Notes under the pieces: model-generated
The model's input: only the letters and a program-made list of their open reading frames with translations
Databases searched by the model: none
Told to the model about the DNA's origin: nothing
Made by a program: the position numbers and the translations under genes
Origin: Actinomycetota bacterium
GTDB lineage: Bacteria; Actinomycetota; Actinomycetes; Nanopelagicales; Nanopelagicaceae
Direction of reading: 5' to 3'
NCBI GenBank assembly: GCA_009702525.1
Contig: WLHW01000046.1
Coordinates: forward strand, 1-9,815
DNA: 9,815 nt
Shown: piece after piece, positions 1 through 8,016 of the stretch
Layout of the letters: every line of letters starts with the position of its first letter
Numbering within the stretch: the first letter of the stretch is position 1

Positions 1-1676
1 CTAAGAACACTGCAGTAAAGCGCGGCGACACAATTGTTAACATTATTGATACTCCAGGCCACGCCGATTTTGGTGGCGAAGTAGAGCGCGGACTAGAAAT
101 GGTCGATGGCGTTATCTTGTTAGTTGATGCATCTGAAGGCCCACTGCCTCAAACACGATTCGTTTTGCGCAAAGCGCTAGAGAAGAATCTGCCAGTTATT
201 TTGGTAATCAATAAAGTCGACCGCCCCGATTCACGTATCGCCGAAGTTGTCGATGAAGCGTACGAACTATTTTTAGATCTAGATGCTAATGAAACACAGA
301 TTGAATTTCCAGTTGTTTACGCATCGGCTAAAGCTGGTCGTGCATCATTAAAGCGTCCAGCAGATGGTGGAATGCCAGAAGAAGAAAACTTAGATGTTTT
401 ATTTGACACGATTTTCTCTGCAATTCCAGCACCTGAATATCACGAAGGTGCACCATTACAGGCTCACGTAACTAACCTTGATTCGTCACCATTTCTTGGC
501 CGCTTAGCTTTATGCCGCGTGCGCGAAGGAGTTATTAAAAAGGGTCAGAACGTTACCTGGATTAAGACTGACGGAACCACAGAGCGCGTAAAGATTTCAG
601 AGCTACTTATTACTGAAGCTCTAGAGCGCGTACCTACCCTTGAAGCGCACCCAGGTGACATTATTGCGGTAGCTGGAATTGAAACAATTACTTTGGGCGA
701 AACTTTGGCCGATAATGAAAACCCACATGCATTGCCATTGATTATTGTTGATGAGCCATCAATCTCGATGACTATTGGTATTAATACATCTCCACTTGCC
801 GGCAAGAGCGGAAAACTGCTTACTGCACGCCAAGTAAAGGGCCGTCTTGATGCCGAGCTCGTTGGTAATGTGTCATTGCGCGTGTTAACAACAGAGCGTC
901 CAGATACATGGGAAGTTCAAGGTCGTGGAGAACTTCAGCTTGCAGTGCTTGTTGAAATTATGAAGCGCGAAGGTTTTGAATTAACTGTTGGTAAGCCACA
1001 GGTAGTTATTAAGAAGATCGATGGCAAAGTTCATGAGCCAATGGAGCGTTTAACAATTGATGCACCTGAAGAATATCTTGGTGTGCTAACTCAGCTGATG
1101 GCACTTCGCAAAGGGCGCATGGAGCAAATGGTTAACCATGGCACTGGCTGGATTCGTCTTGATTACAAAGTTCCGTCACGTGGACTTATTGGTTTCCGTA
1201 CTGAGTTTTTAACTGAAACTCGCGGAACAGGTTTGCTACACCACGTCTTCGATGGTTATGAAGCGTGGCATGGCGATATCCGTACACGTGGAACAGGTTC
1301 ACTTGTTTCAGATCGTATGGGAACCGTTACGTCATACGCGTTATACGGAACACAAGATCGCGGAAGCATCTTCGTTGAACCAGGCGATGAAGTTTATGAA
1401 GGTATGGTTATTGGCGAGAACTCTCGCAGCGATGACATGGACGTTAACTGTGTTCGCGAAAAGAAGCTGACTAACATGCGCGCTTCAGGTACTGATGAAT
1501 CAGAGCGTTTGATTCCGCCTAAGAAGCTAAACATGGAAGGTGCTTTGGAATTTTGCCGCGAAGATGAGTGCGTAGAAGTTACTCCGGCCGTTGTTCGAAT
1601 CCGCAAGGTTGTTCTTGATGGAAACGAGCGCGCCCGTACTACTGCCCGCGCCAAGAAGGCTAACCAGAACGTATAA
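1..1676 (+). CDS. typA: Ribosome-associated GTPase TypA/BipA, 5'-truncated by window edge
   Basis: TypA/BipA is a translational GTPase of the EF-G type that binds the 70S ribosome and affects ribosome assembly and stress or cold adaptation. The frame is open from base 3, giving 557 visible residues. The family is usually about 600-640 residues, so roughly 70 N-terminal residues with the P-loop (G1) and switch I lie outside the window. Visible G-domain motifs are G3 DTPGH (visible residues 16-20), G4 NKVD (70-73) and a G5-like ASAK (about 107-110). An EF-Tu-type domain II follows (AHVTNLDSSPFLGR), then an EF-G III-like domain (VQGRGELQLA) and domain V with the hallmark YKVPSRGLIGFRTEFLT. The BipA-specific C-terminal domain comes last (LTNMRASGTDESERLIPPKK, VEVTPAVVRIRKV) and ends in a basic tail. 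The first in-window ATG (base 99) is internal to the G domain and is not the real start. No disruption is seen. Identification is very secure; any functional link to the repair genes downstream is not implied. Confidence 0.97.
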   Translation, partial: KNTAVKRGDTIVNIIDTPGHADFGGEVERGLEMVDGVILLVDASEGPLPQTRFVLRKALEKNLPVILVINKVDRPDSRIAEVVDEAYELFLDLDANETQIEFPVVYASAKAGRASLKRPADGGMPEEENLDVLFDTIFSAIPAPEYHEGAPLQAHVTNLDSSPFLGRLALCRVREGVIKKGQNVTWIKTDGTTERVKISELLITEALERVPTLEAHPGDIIAVAGIETITLGETLADNENPHALPLIIVDEPSISMTIGINTSPLAGKSGKLLTARQVKGRLDAELVGNVSLRVLTTERPDTWEVQGRGELQLAVLVEIMKREGFELTVGKPQVVIKKIDGKVHEPMERLTIDAPEEYLGVLTQLMALRKGRMEQMVNHGTGWIRLDYKVPSRGLIGFRTEFLTETRGTGLLHHVFDGYEAWHGDIRTRGTGSLVSDRMGTVTSYALYGTQDRGSIFVEPGDEVYEGMVIGENSRSDDMDVNCVREKKLTNMRASGTDESERLIPPKKLNMEGALEFCREDECVEVTPAVVRIRKVVLDGNERARTTARAKKANQNV

Positions 1677-1714
1677 ACCCAGTTTCGTCAGCCCCCTAGG
1701 GTTGAATTGGCACT

Positions 1715-4700
1715 GTGAGTAAAGCCAGCTTCACCCTTGTGCGCTCTGGCGCACCTCCCGTTGTCCCGCAATTATCGCCAGAACAAATGGCTGTAGTTGC
1801 TCACCGTGGATCTCCACTTGTTGTTCAAGGTGGCCCAGGCACGGGTAAAACAACGGTTTTGATTGAAGCTGCGCTAGCACGAATTAATGATGGACAAAAC
1901 CCAGACTCTATTTTGTTATTGACCTATGGTCGTGAACGAGCATCAGAGCTACGTGATGCAATTGCACTTCGCACAACAAAGACGATGTTTGAACCGTTAG
2001 CGCGTACTTTTCACTCACTGGCTTTTTCAATTGTAAAGATGAAAGCTAGCAATCAGGATCCTGAACCGATTCTATTAAGTGGGCCTGAACAAGAAAGTTA
2101 TATCAAGGAGCTTCTTGCCGGTGACGTTGCCGATGGTTCCAAAGAATGGCCCGAAGATTTACATGCGGCCTTAACTACTCATGGTTTTGCGCGAGAGCTT
2201 CGCGATTTAATTCTGCGCGCATCAGAACGCGGAATTGGACCAACACAATTAGAGTCACTTGGATTATCAGAGGGTGAAAAATACTGGACTGCTGCCGCTA
2301 AGTTTTGGAAACGCTATATCAACTCAATGGTGATGCGCGAAATTAGCGCTGCCGATGCCAAAGAGCGCATCGATCCATCAGAGCTTGTCTCACGTGCAAC
2401 GATTCACTTACGCAATAACCCAGATGTTTTAGCGCAGTTACGTGCGCGCTTTACAACCATCATGGTCGATGAGTTTCAAGAGAGTGATCCGGCACAACGC
2501 GCATTACTTGCAACCCTCGTTGGCAGTGATGTGATTATCTGCGCCGATGCCGACAGCGCAGTGGGACGCTTTCGTGGCGCCGACCCCGATGGTTTATCGG
2601 CAGCGCTAGATCCTTATCGCGCACATGAAATTCTGCTGGCAACGGACTATCGCAGCGCACGTGCACTATTTGATGTCGCACACGCCTATGTGCAGGGCTT
2701 TAAAGGTTCACCGCTTACCCGCAAACGCAGCTGTGGCACTGATAAAACAGGCTCGGTAGAGGTTCATCGCTTTAGATCAGGGGCCGAAGAAGCTGCCTTT
2801 ATTGCTCATCAATGTCGAAGCGCACATCTGCGCGAGGGTATTTCATACAGCGACATGGCAGTAATTTTACGAAGCCCGGGTGTTACGGCATCGGCGCTTC
2901 GGCGAGCTTTTTCATACGTAGGAGTTCCAGTTGCTAGCGAACTTCAAGCTCTCGCCGGTAATCCAGCGATTGCACCTTTCTTATTACTTGCCCGTGTTGC
3001 GATTAAAGCCCAACCTTTAAATTTAGATACGGCCGAACGTTTACTGATGAGCGAGTTTGGTGGCGCTGATTCAATATCGTTGCGCCGTATTCGTCGAGCC
3101 ATGATTTCTGCCCGCCCCGAAGGTGATGATCGCTCAGGCACACAGTTGCTACTCGATGCTATTAGTGATGGTGACGTATTTATCGAAGGCGCCGATTCAG
3201 TTATTCGAGTGCATGCACTGTTAGAAAAAGCGCGAGCGGTAGCACGAAATAAATCCGCTCTCGCCGATGATCTACTGTGGGCGATTTGGGACAATGCAGA
3301 GACAAGTGATGGACAAAAACTATCGAGTGCATGGCGCACTCAATCTCTTCGACCGGGAGTTCGGGGCGCAGCTGCCGATCGTGATCTAGATGCCATGATG
3401 CAGTTATTTGAAAGCGCTGCCAGATACTCTGAGCGTTTTCCACAATCGGGGCCAGCGGCATTCATCTCTGAAATTGCTACTGAAGATATTGCTGGTGATG
3501 TTATTACTGCAAAAGGTATTCGCCCGGATTTTGTTGAAATTCTTACTGTCCATAGCGCCAAAGGAAGGCAATGGCAGTTAGTAGCAGTGGCTGGATTACA
3601 AGAAGGTACATGGCCTAACTTAAAGACACGTTCATCATTATTGGGTGCAGAGCGATTAGTTGAGCGCCAACGCAACCCTGATATTCCGCGGGATCAATTA
3701 GATGTTATTGCGGCTAGTGGCTTAATGCAGGATGAAGAGCGCCTGTTTCATGTGGCGCTAACCCGCGCCACACACTCACTTTTCGTTACTGCGGTACAGC
3801 GCGATGATGAAGAGCCATCAGCGTTTTTTGAAACTATCGAAGTTTTAGTCAACAAGACGGATCTGGACGAACCAGTACTCACTGATGTGCCACGTCCTAT
3901 TACCGCTCCTGCACTAGTGGCTGAACTTCGCGCGAACTTACATGGCGATAATGCGGTTGAGGCGGCTGCCCTATTAAAAACTATGAGCACTGAAGGAATC
4001 TATCTAGCTGATCCCGAGCATTGGATAGGTTCGCTACCAATTAGTACAGACCACGCCGTCATTGATAGCGACAAAGAAGTAGTTGTCTCACCCAGTGGGG
4101 CCGAAGCCTTTATCGAATGCGGAGTCAAATGGTTTTTACAAAATAATGGTGGAACCGATGGAGATAGCAGTGCACAAGTTTTAGGTTCAGCAATCCACGC
4201 TTTTGCCGCAAAGATGGTGCAAGAGCCCGGAACGACGAGAGAAGCGCTCATCGCTAATCTTGAAAGTTCTTGGAGATTAATTGACTCTGAATCAGGCTGG
4301 GTTAGTGCATCTAGTTTAGAAGGCGCTGTCACCATGCTGAAAAAATTTGTGGATTATCACGCTAAAACTTCGCGCACAGTCATAGATGCCGAGATGCGCT
4401 TTGATGTCCCGCTTGGTCGAGCACGGATTAGAGGAAGTGTCGATCGCTTAGAAGTCGAGGCCGATGGTTCACTATTCATTATTGACTTCAAGACTGGCTC
4501 AAGTGTCATCTCGGGCAAAGAGGCACAGAGTAATTTGCAGCTGGCTAGCTATCAAGTAGGAATCGTTGAAGGTGGATTTACTCAAGGAACTATTTCGGCC
4601 GGTGCTGAACTTGTCTACCTTGGTACCGATGCGGGTAGTGCGACAATTCGTAAGCAAGAGAACATCGATATTGAAGCCACGAAAGAAAAACTGAATGAGA

Positions 4701-4816
4701 TCGCCGAAGGAATGGGCGCCGCAACATTCTTTGCGACCATCAATAAGCGCTGTAAAGGCTGCCCGGTACGTAAATCCTGCCCCGTTCAAAGCGATGGACG
4801 GACGGTAATTTCATGA
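1715..4816 (+). CDS. adnB: AdnB-type ATP-dependent helicase-nuclease subunit (UvrD-like motor plus RecB-like Fe-S nuclease)
   Basis: Predicted subunit of the AdnAB double-strand-break resection complex, the actinobacterial counterpart of RecBCD/AddAB. The 1033 residues split into an N-terminal SF1A motor and a C-terminal PD-(D/E)XK nuclease. Motor motifs: Q24 (LSPEQ), Walker A GGPGTGKT (39-46), motif II DEFQ (252-255), motif IV YRS (312-314), motif V HSAKGRQW (613-620) and motif VI VALTRA (680-685). Motif III is atypical (ADADSAVGRFRG, 277-288): the usual Gln is Ser281 and the usual Tyr is Gly284. Nuclease residues are H828, D910, D924-F-K926 and Q942-x3-Y946. C802 plus C1013-x2-C1016-x5-C1022 match the four-cysteine iron-sulfur staple of AddB/AdnB nucleases. 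The spacer motif PRPITAPALVAEL and VSPSGAEAF also fit AdnB. The GTG start is the most upstream standard start, because an in-frame TGA lies at 1703-1705; only a weak AGGG precedes it. The gene follows typA by 38 nt and overlaps adnA by 4 nt. AdnB is assigned over AdnA from the cysteines and gene order. Confidence 0.9.
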   Translation: MSKASFTLVRSGAPPVVPQLSPEQMAVVAHRGSPLVVQGGPGTGKTTVLIEAALARINDGQNPDSILLLTYGRERASELRDAIALRTTKTMFEPLARTFHSLAFSIVKMKASNQDPEPILLSGPEQESYIKELLAGDVADGSKEWPEDLHAALTTHGFARELRDLILRASERGIGPTQLESLGLSEGEKYWTAAAKFWKRYINSMVMREISAADAKERIDPSELVSRATIHLRNNPDVLAQLRARFTTIMVDEFQESDPAQRALLATLVGSDVIICADADSAVGRFRGADPDGLSAALDPYRAHEILLATDYRSARALFDVAHAYVQGFKGSPLTRKRSCGTDKTGSVEVHRFRSGAEEAAFIAHQCRSAHLREGISYSDMAVILRSPGVTASALRRAFSYVGVPVASELQALAGNPAIAPFLLLARVAIKAQPLNLDTAERLLMSEFGGADSISLRRIRRAMISARPEGDDRSGTQLLLDAISDGDVFIEGADSVIRVHALLEKARAVARNKSALADDLLWAIWDNAETSDGQKLSSAWRTQSLRPGVRGAAADRDLDAMMQLFESAARYSERFPQSGPAAFISEIATEDIAGDVITAKGIRPDFVEILTVHSAKGRQWQLVAVAGLQEGTWPNLKTRSSLLGAERLVERQRNPDIPRDQLDVIAASGLMQDEERLFHVALTRATHSLFVTAVQRDDEEPSAFFETIEVLVNKTDLDEPVLTDVPRPITAPALVAELRANLHGDNAVEAAALLKTMSTEGIYLADPEHWIGSLPISTDHAVIDSDKEVVVSPSGAEAFIECGVKWFLQNNGGTDGDSSAQVLGSAIHAFAAKMVQEPGTTREALIANLESSWRLIDSESGWVSASSLEGAVTMLKKFVDYHAKTSRTVIDAEMRFDVPLGRARIRGSVDRLEVEADGSLFIIDFKTGSSVISGKEAQSNLQLASYQVGIVEGGFTQGTISAGAELVYLGTDAGSATIRKQENIDIEATKEKLNEIAEGMGAATFFATINKRCKGCPVRKSCPVQSDGRTVIS
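4813..4816 (+). other. ATGA stop/start overlap of adnB and adnA
   Basis: The TGA stop of the upstream subunit (4814-4816) shares bases with the ATG of the downstream subunit (4813-4815). This arrangement usually means the two proteins are made from one message by translational coupling, which suits an obligate heterodimer. Confidence 0.9.
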
Positions 4817-7800
4817 GTGTAGATGCTAAATATTCACCGGAAGAAATCATTGCCAAGTTGCAGGCGCATCCAAAGTTCGGTGGATCTATTAAACCGATTA
4901 CTACGTTTCAATCGGCGATTATCAGTAGTGATTTAGAGCCCGCCGTAGTTATTGCCGGAGCGGGTTCGGGTAAGACCGAGACGATGAGTAACCGGGTTCT
5001 GTATCTGGTAGCTAATGGTTTTGTCACACCTGATCAAATCTTAGGTCTGACTTTTACGCGCAAAGCCGCTGGTGAACTATCAGTTCGAATTCGTAAACGT
5101 CTGCGCCAACTTGCAACGCTCAATGAATTCAAACACATTACATCGACGGCAACATCGGTTACCACATACCATTCGTATGCAGGTAAATTACTCAGTGAGC
5201 ATGCAATCAGGTATGGCATCGACGCCGATGCCGAGCCATTGGGTGAAGCCGCAATCTGGCAGATTGCATCTGATGTTGTTCGCAACTGGGCCGATGATTC
5301 TTATCGAAATCAAAGTGCAGTTAGTACGGTAATTAAAGATTTGTTAGGGCTCTCAAAGTTAATGATGGAGCACCAAGTAGCCGGCGCCGATATTGAAGCT
5401 ATAGGTAATCAGATCATCCAAGAGTTATCCGTTCTCGATGGTGTGTCAAATGAAGAAGTCCGTTCTGTCCAGCGCGCTATGCTGCAACGTAATTCACTAA
5501 TACCTATGGTTGAAACTTTTATGCAACGGCGTAGGGCAGCTGGTGAGTTTTCATTTGATGATCAGATGTCATTGGCCGCCGATATTGCCCAAAACTTTTC
5601 CGATGTTGGTACTTTAGAGCGCGGAAAGTATCGCGTTGTTTTACTCGATGAGTATCAAGATACATCTCAGTCGCAAGTTCGTATGTTGTCATCGCTTTAC
5701 GGAGGCGGGCATCCGGTTATGGCCGTGGGAGACCCATCGCAAGCCATTTATACCTGGCGTGGGGCCTCGGCCGGCACCATGGCATCTTTCACAACATATT
5801 TTCCTAAGGCGGATTCTCAAAAAGGGACATCGCAATTTACGCTGCCAACTACATTTAGAAACGATGCAATGATTTTGGCAGCGGCAAATCGTATTAGCGA
5901 AAAGATTAAAGCCGATGGCGGACAACAAGTAGTGCAGTTAGAGGCTCGGCCTAACGCAGGTAAGGGCGAAATCGCCTATGGAATCTTTGAAACTATCGAT
6001 GCTGAAGCCGCCGCTATCGCCGAATACATCAAAGCCAATTGGTCTCCGACATCTGGTGCAACGTCGGCCGTCTTAGTGCGAAAGCGCGCACAGATAACAG
6101 CGATTGAGAATGCTCTTCGCCAGCAAGGTTTGCCCGTCGAAGTAATTGGTATCGGGGGATTAATCCACGTACCTGAAGTGGCAGACATTGTCTCGATGCT
6201 AAAGATAATTACTAATCCCGATGCCGGCTCTGCAGTTATGCGTCATCTGACTGGGCCACGAATTAACTTAGGTCCGCGGGATATTGCAGCTCTCGGTTCA
6301 TTTAGCCGCGATCGCGCTAAAGAGCTTCATGCTGATTCAAAGAGTTTTATTAAAAAGATCGCGGCGGGAAATCCTGAACAGCTCGAGGCCGATGATCAAT
6401 TTGCCGGTTCTATTATCGATGCTCTAGATGAGATTCATAGTGCGAAAAAGGCAGGCTTTAGCGATGTTGGTTATCAACGCCTTGTTCGCTTCGCAGGAGA
6501 TCTCCGCCGCTTACGATCGCGAGCCGGAGGACAGATCAGTGATGTGATAAGCGAGATTGAAAACTATTTAACGTTAGAAACTGAGATAACTCTGCGCGAT
6601 GGATCTCAAGCCGGACGTCGACATATAGATCGCTTTCTTGATGAAGCGGCAAAGTTTGAACGCAGTGGTGGAACCCTAACTGCCTTCCTGGATTGGTTGG
6701 ATGTAGCTGCCGATGCCGAAGGCGGATTAAAGGCCGGGGCCCCTGAAATTCGCAGTGATGTAGTGCAGATTCTGACGGTCCACATGGCTAAAGGTGCTGA
6801 GTGGGATGTCGTTGCAGTGCCTGGTTTAGCTGCGGGCACTTTTCCGGGCAATAACACCAATGATCCAGATAACTGGTTAAAAAATGAAAGACACATTCCT
6901 TTCCCTTTGCGCGGAGATGCACGAGAGTTACCCGTTTTTTCTTTACATGGCGTTACGAAAAAAAGTGAAGCGGCAAAAACAATTAAAGCCTTTGCGGGGC
7001 AGTGTGTAGATAACATCAAGATGCGTGAAGAGATGCGCCTTGCCTACGTTGCCGTGACTCGTGCTAAATCCCATCTCATCTGCACAACTTCGCGCTGGCG
7101 AGATGGAGCTAAACCAGTTGAACCGAGTGAGATCTTTAATTTAGTGGCAGAAGTTGCAAGTGCATTAGGCGGTCTTATGGTTTCGGATTCACCAGCACCT
7201 ATCGACGGTGATGAAAATCCAACGTTAGAAAATCCAATTACCGCCTCCTGGCCATCTGATCCATTAGGTGATCGCCGTGGCGCATTTGATGCGGCAATTG
7301 ATTTAGTTAAGAACAGTGAGCCTCATGAGTTAAGTGAGTCTGATATTCCTCACATTAAATCGTGGATTGATGATGCGCGTGCACTTATTGCCGAACATCA
7401 CGGTAAAAACAACGACGCTATCAACGTGCCATTACCTGCCCGACTATCAACATCGACGCTCGTTGCACTGCATGAGGATCCCCAAGAGCTCGCGCTCAGT
7501 ATTCGCAGACCAATGCCGCGTGGTCAGGATCAATACTCACGGCGCGGAACTGCTTTTCACTTATGGGTTGAACGTCAATTCACGGATGTAGCTACTTTGT
7601 TTGGGGATGAGTATTTAGATTACTTAGATCCATTAGAGGATGATTCACAGTTAGAGGATCTAAAGAAGACATGGCTAGCTAGCGAGTTTGCCCACCGCAC
7701 ACCCGTACGCGTAGAAGTCCCCTTTGAAACCACTATTGCAGGGGTTTTAATCCGTGGTCGTATCGATGCTATTTATGCAACACCTAATGGCTTTGAGGTA

Positions 7801-8016
7801 GTTGACTGGAAAACTGGATCTAAAAAACTTGGGCAATCAGCGGCGATTCAATTAGCTATGTATCGCCTAGCGTGGGCCAAACTCTCTGGGACCGATATCT
7901 CTAACGTCAGTGCAGCATTTCACTATGTACCAACCTCGGTTACAGATAGACCCGCAGATTTGTTTGATGAAGCTGCTTTAGTTGCTTTGATTCAGGGGAT
8001 TGAAGAAAAAGTTTAA
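4813..8016 (+). CDS. adnA: AdnA-type ATP-dependent helicase-nuclease subunit (UvrD-like motor plus RecB-like nuclease)
   Basis: Predicted partner of the upstream AdnB in the heterodimeric end-resection motor-nuclease. The 1067 residues are close to the roughly 1100 known for mycobacterial AdnA. All SF1A motor motifs look canonical: Q33, Walker A GAGSGKTE (49-56), Ia LTFTRKAAGEL, Ib TTYHSYAG, motif II DEYQD (279-283), motif III GDPSQAIYTWRGA (306-318, with Q310 and Y313), motif IV TTFRND (R349), motif V HMAKGAEW (657-664) and motif VI YVAVTRAK (R750). The C-terminal nuclease has H916 (RRGTAFH), D985 (GRID), D998-W-K1000 and Q1013-x3-Y1017, so it is predicted active. It lacks the Fe-S cysteine set found in AdnB, as expected for AdnA. 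The ATG lies inside the adnB stop (ATGA, 4813-4816), which implies translational coupling and equal stoichiometry; GGACGG at 4798-4803 could act as a ribosome site. In the published mycobacterial model AdnA is the lagging motor and its nuclease handles the displaced 5' strand. Transfer of that model to this protein is inference. Confidence 0.92.
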   Translation: MSVDAKYSPEEIIAKLQAHPKFGGSIKPITTFQSAIISSDLEPAVVIAGAGSGKTETMSNRVLYLVANGFVTPDQILGLTFTRKAAGELSVRIRKRLRQLATLNEFKHITSTATSVTTYHSYAGKLLSEHAIRYGIDADAEPLGEAAIWQIASDVVRNWADDSYRNQSAVSTVIKDLLGLSKLMMEHQVAGADIEAIGNQIIQELSVLDGVSNEEVRSVQRAMLQRNSLIPMVETFMQRRRAAGEFSFDDQMSLAADIAQNFSDVGTLERGKYRVVLLDEYQDTSQSQVRMLSSLYGGGHPVMAVGDPSQAIYTWRGASAGTMASFTTYFPKADSQKGTSQFTLPTTFRNDAMILAAANRISEKIKADGGQQVVQLEARPNAGKGEIAYGIFETIDAEAAAIAEYIKANWSPTSGATSAVLVRKRAQITAIENALRQQGLPVEVIGIGGLIHVPEVADIVSMLKIITNPDAGSAVMRHLTGPRINLGPRDIAALGSFSRDRAKELHADSKSFIKKIAAGNPEQLEADDQFAGSIIDALDEIHSAKKAGFSDVGYQRLVRFAGDLRRLRSRAGGQISDVISEIENYLTLETEITLRDGSQAGRRHIDRFLDEAAKFERSGGTLTAFLDWLDVAADAEGGLKAGAPEIRSDVVQILTVHMAKGAEWDVVAVPGLAAGTFPGNNTNDPDNWLKNERHIPFPLRGDARELPVFSLHGVTKKSEAAKTIKAFAGQCVDNIKMREEMRLAYVAVTRAKSHLICTTSRWRDGAKPVEPSEIFNLVAEVASALGGLMVSDSPAPIDGDENPTLENPITASWPSDPLGDRRGAFDAAIDLVKNSEPHELSESDIPHIKSWIDDARALIAEHHGKNNDAINVPLPARLSTSTLVALHEDPQELALSIRRPMPRGQDQYSRRGTAFHLWVERQFTDVATLFGDEYLDYLDPLEDDSQLEDLKKTWLASEFAHRTPVRVEVPFETTIAGVLIRGRIDAIYATPNGFEVVDWKTGSKKLGQSAAIQLAMYRLAWAKLSGTDISNVSAAFHYVPTSVTDRPADLFDEAALVALIQGIEEKV
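8013..8016. other. Convergent stop-codon overlap of adnA and the EEP gene
   Basis: The bases TTAA carry the TAA of adnA on the plus strand (8014-8016) and the TAA of the EEP gene on the minus strand (8015-8013). There is therefore no intergenic space for a terminator, and each transcript probably runs into the 3' end of the other gene. Confidence 0.9.

Noticed and set aside
99..101. ATG at 99 as the start of typA
   Set aside because: The frame is open to the window edge and encodes the conserved DTPGHADFGGEVERG segment upstream, so this Met is internal.
2944..3675. Overlapping minus-strand open frames inside adnB (80-130 residues)
   Set aside because: They lie antisense to conserved helicase sequence, are low-complexity Ser/Ala/Arg-rich, overlap one another and show no family motif. 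They are reading-frame shadows of a real gene.
6606..7019. 137-residue minus-strand open frame inside adnA
   Set aside because: It is antisense to motif V and flanking conserved sequence, has no recognisable domain and resembles other shadows.
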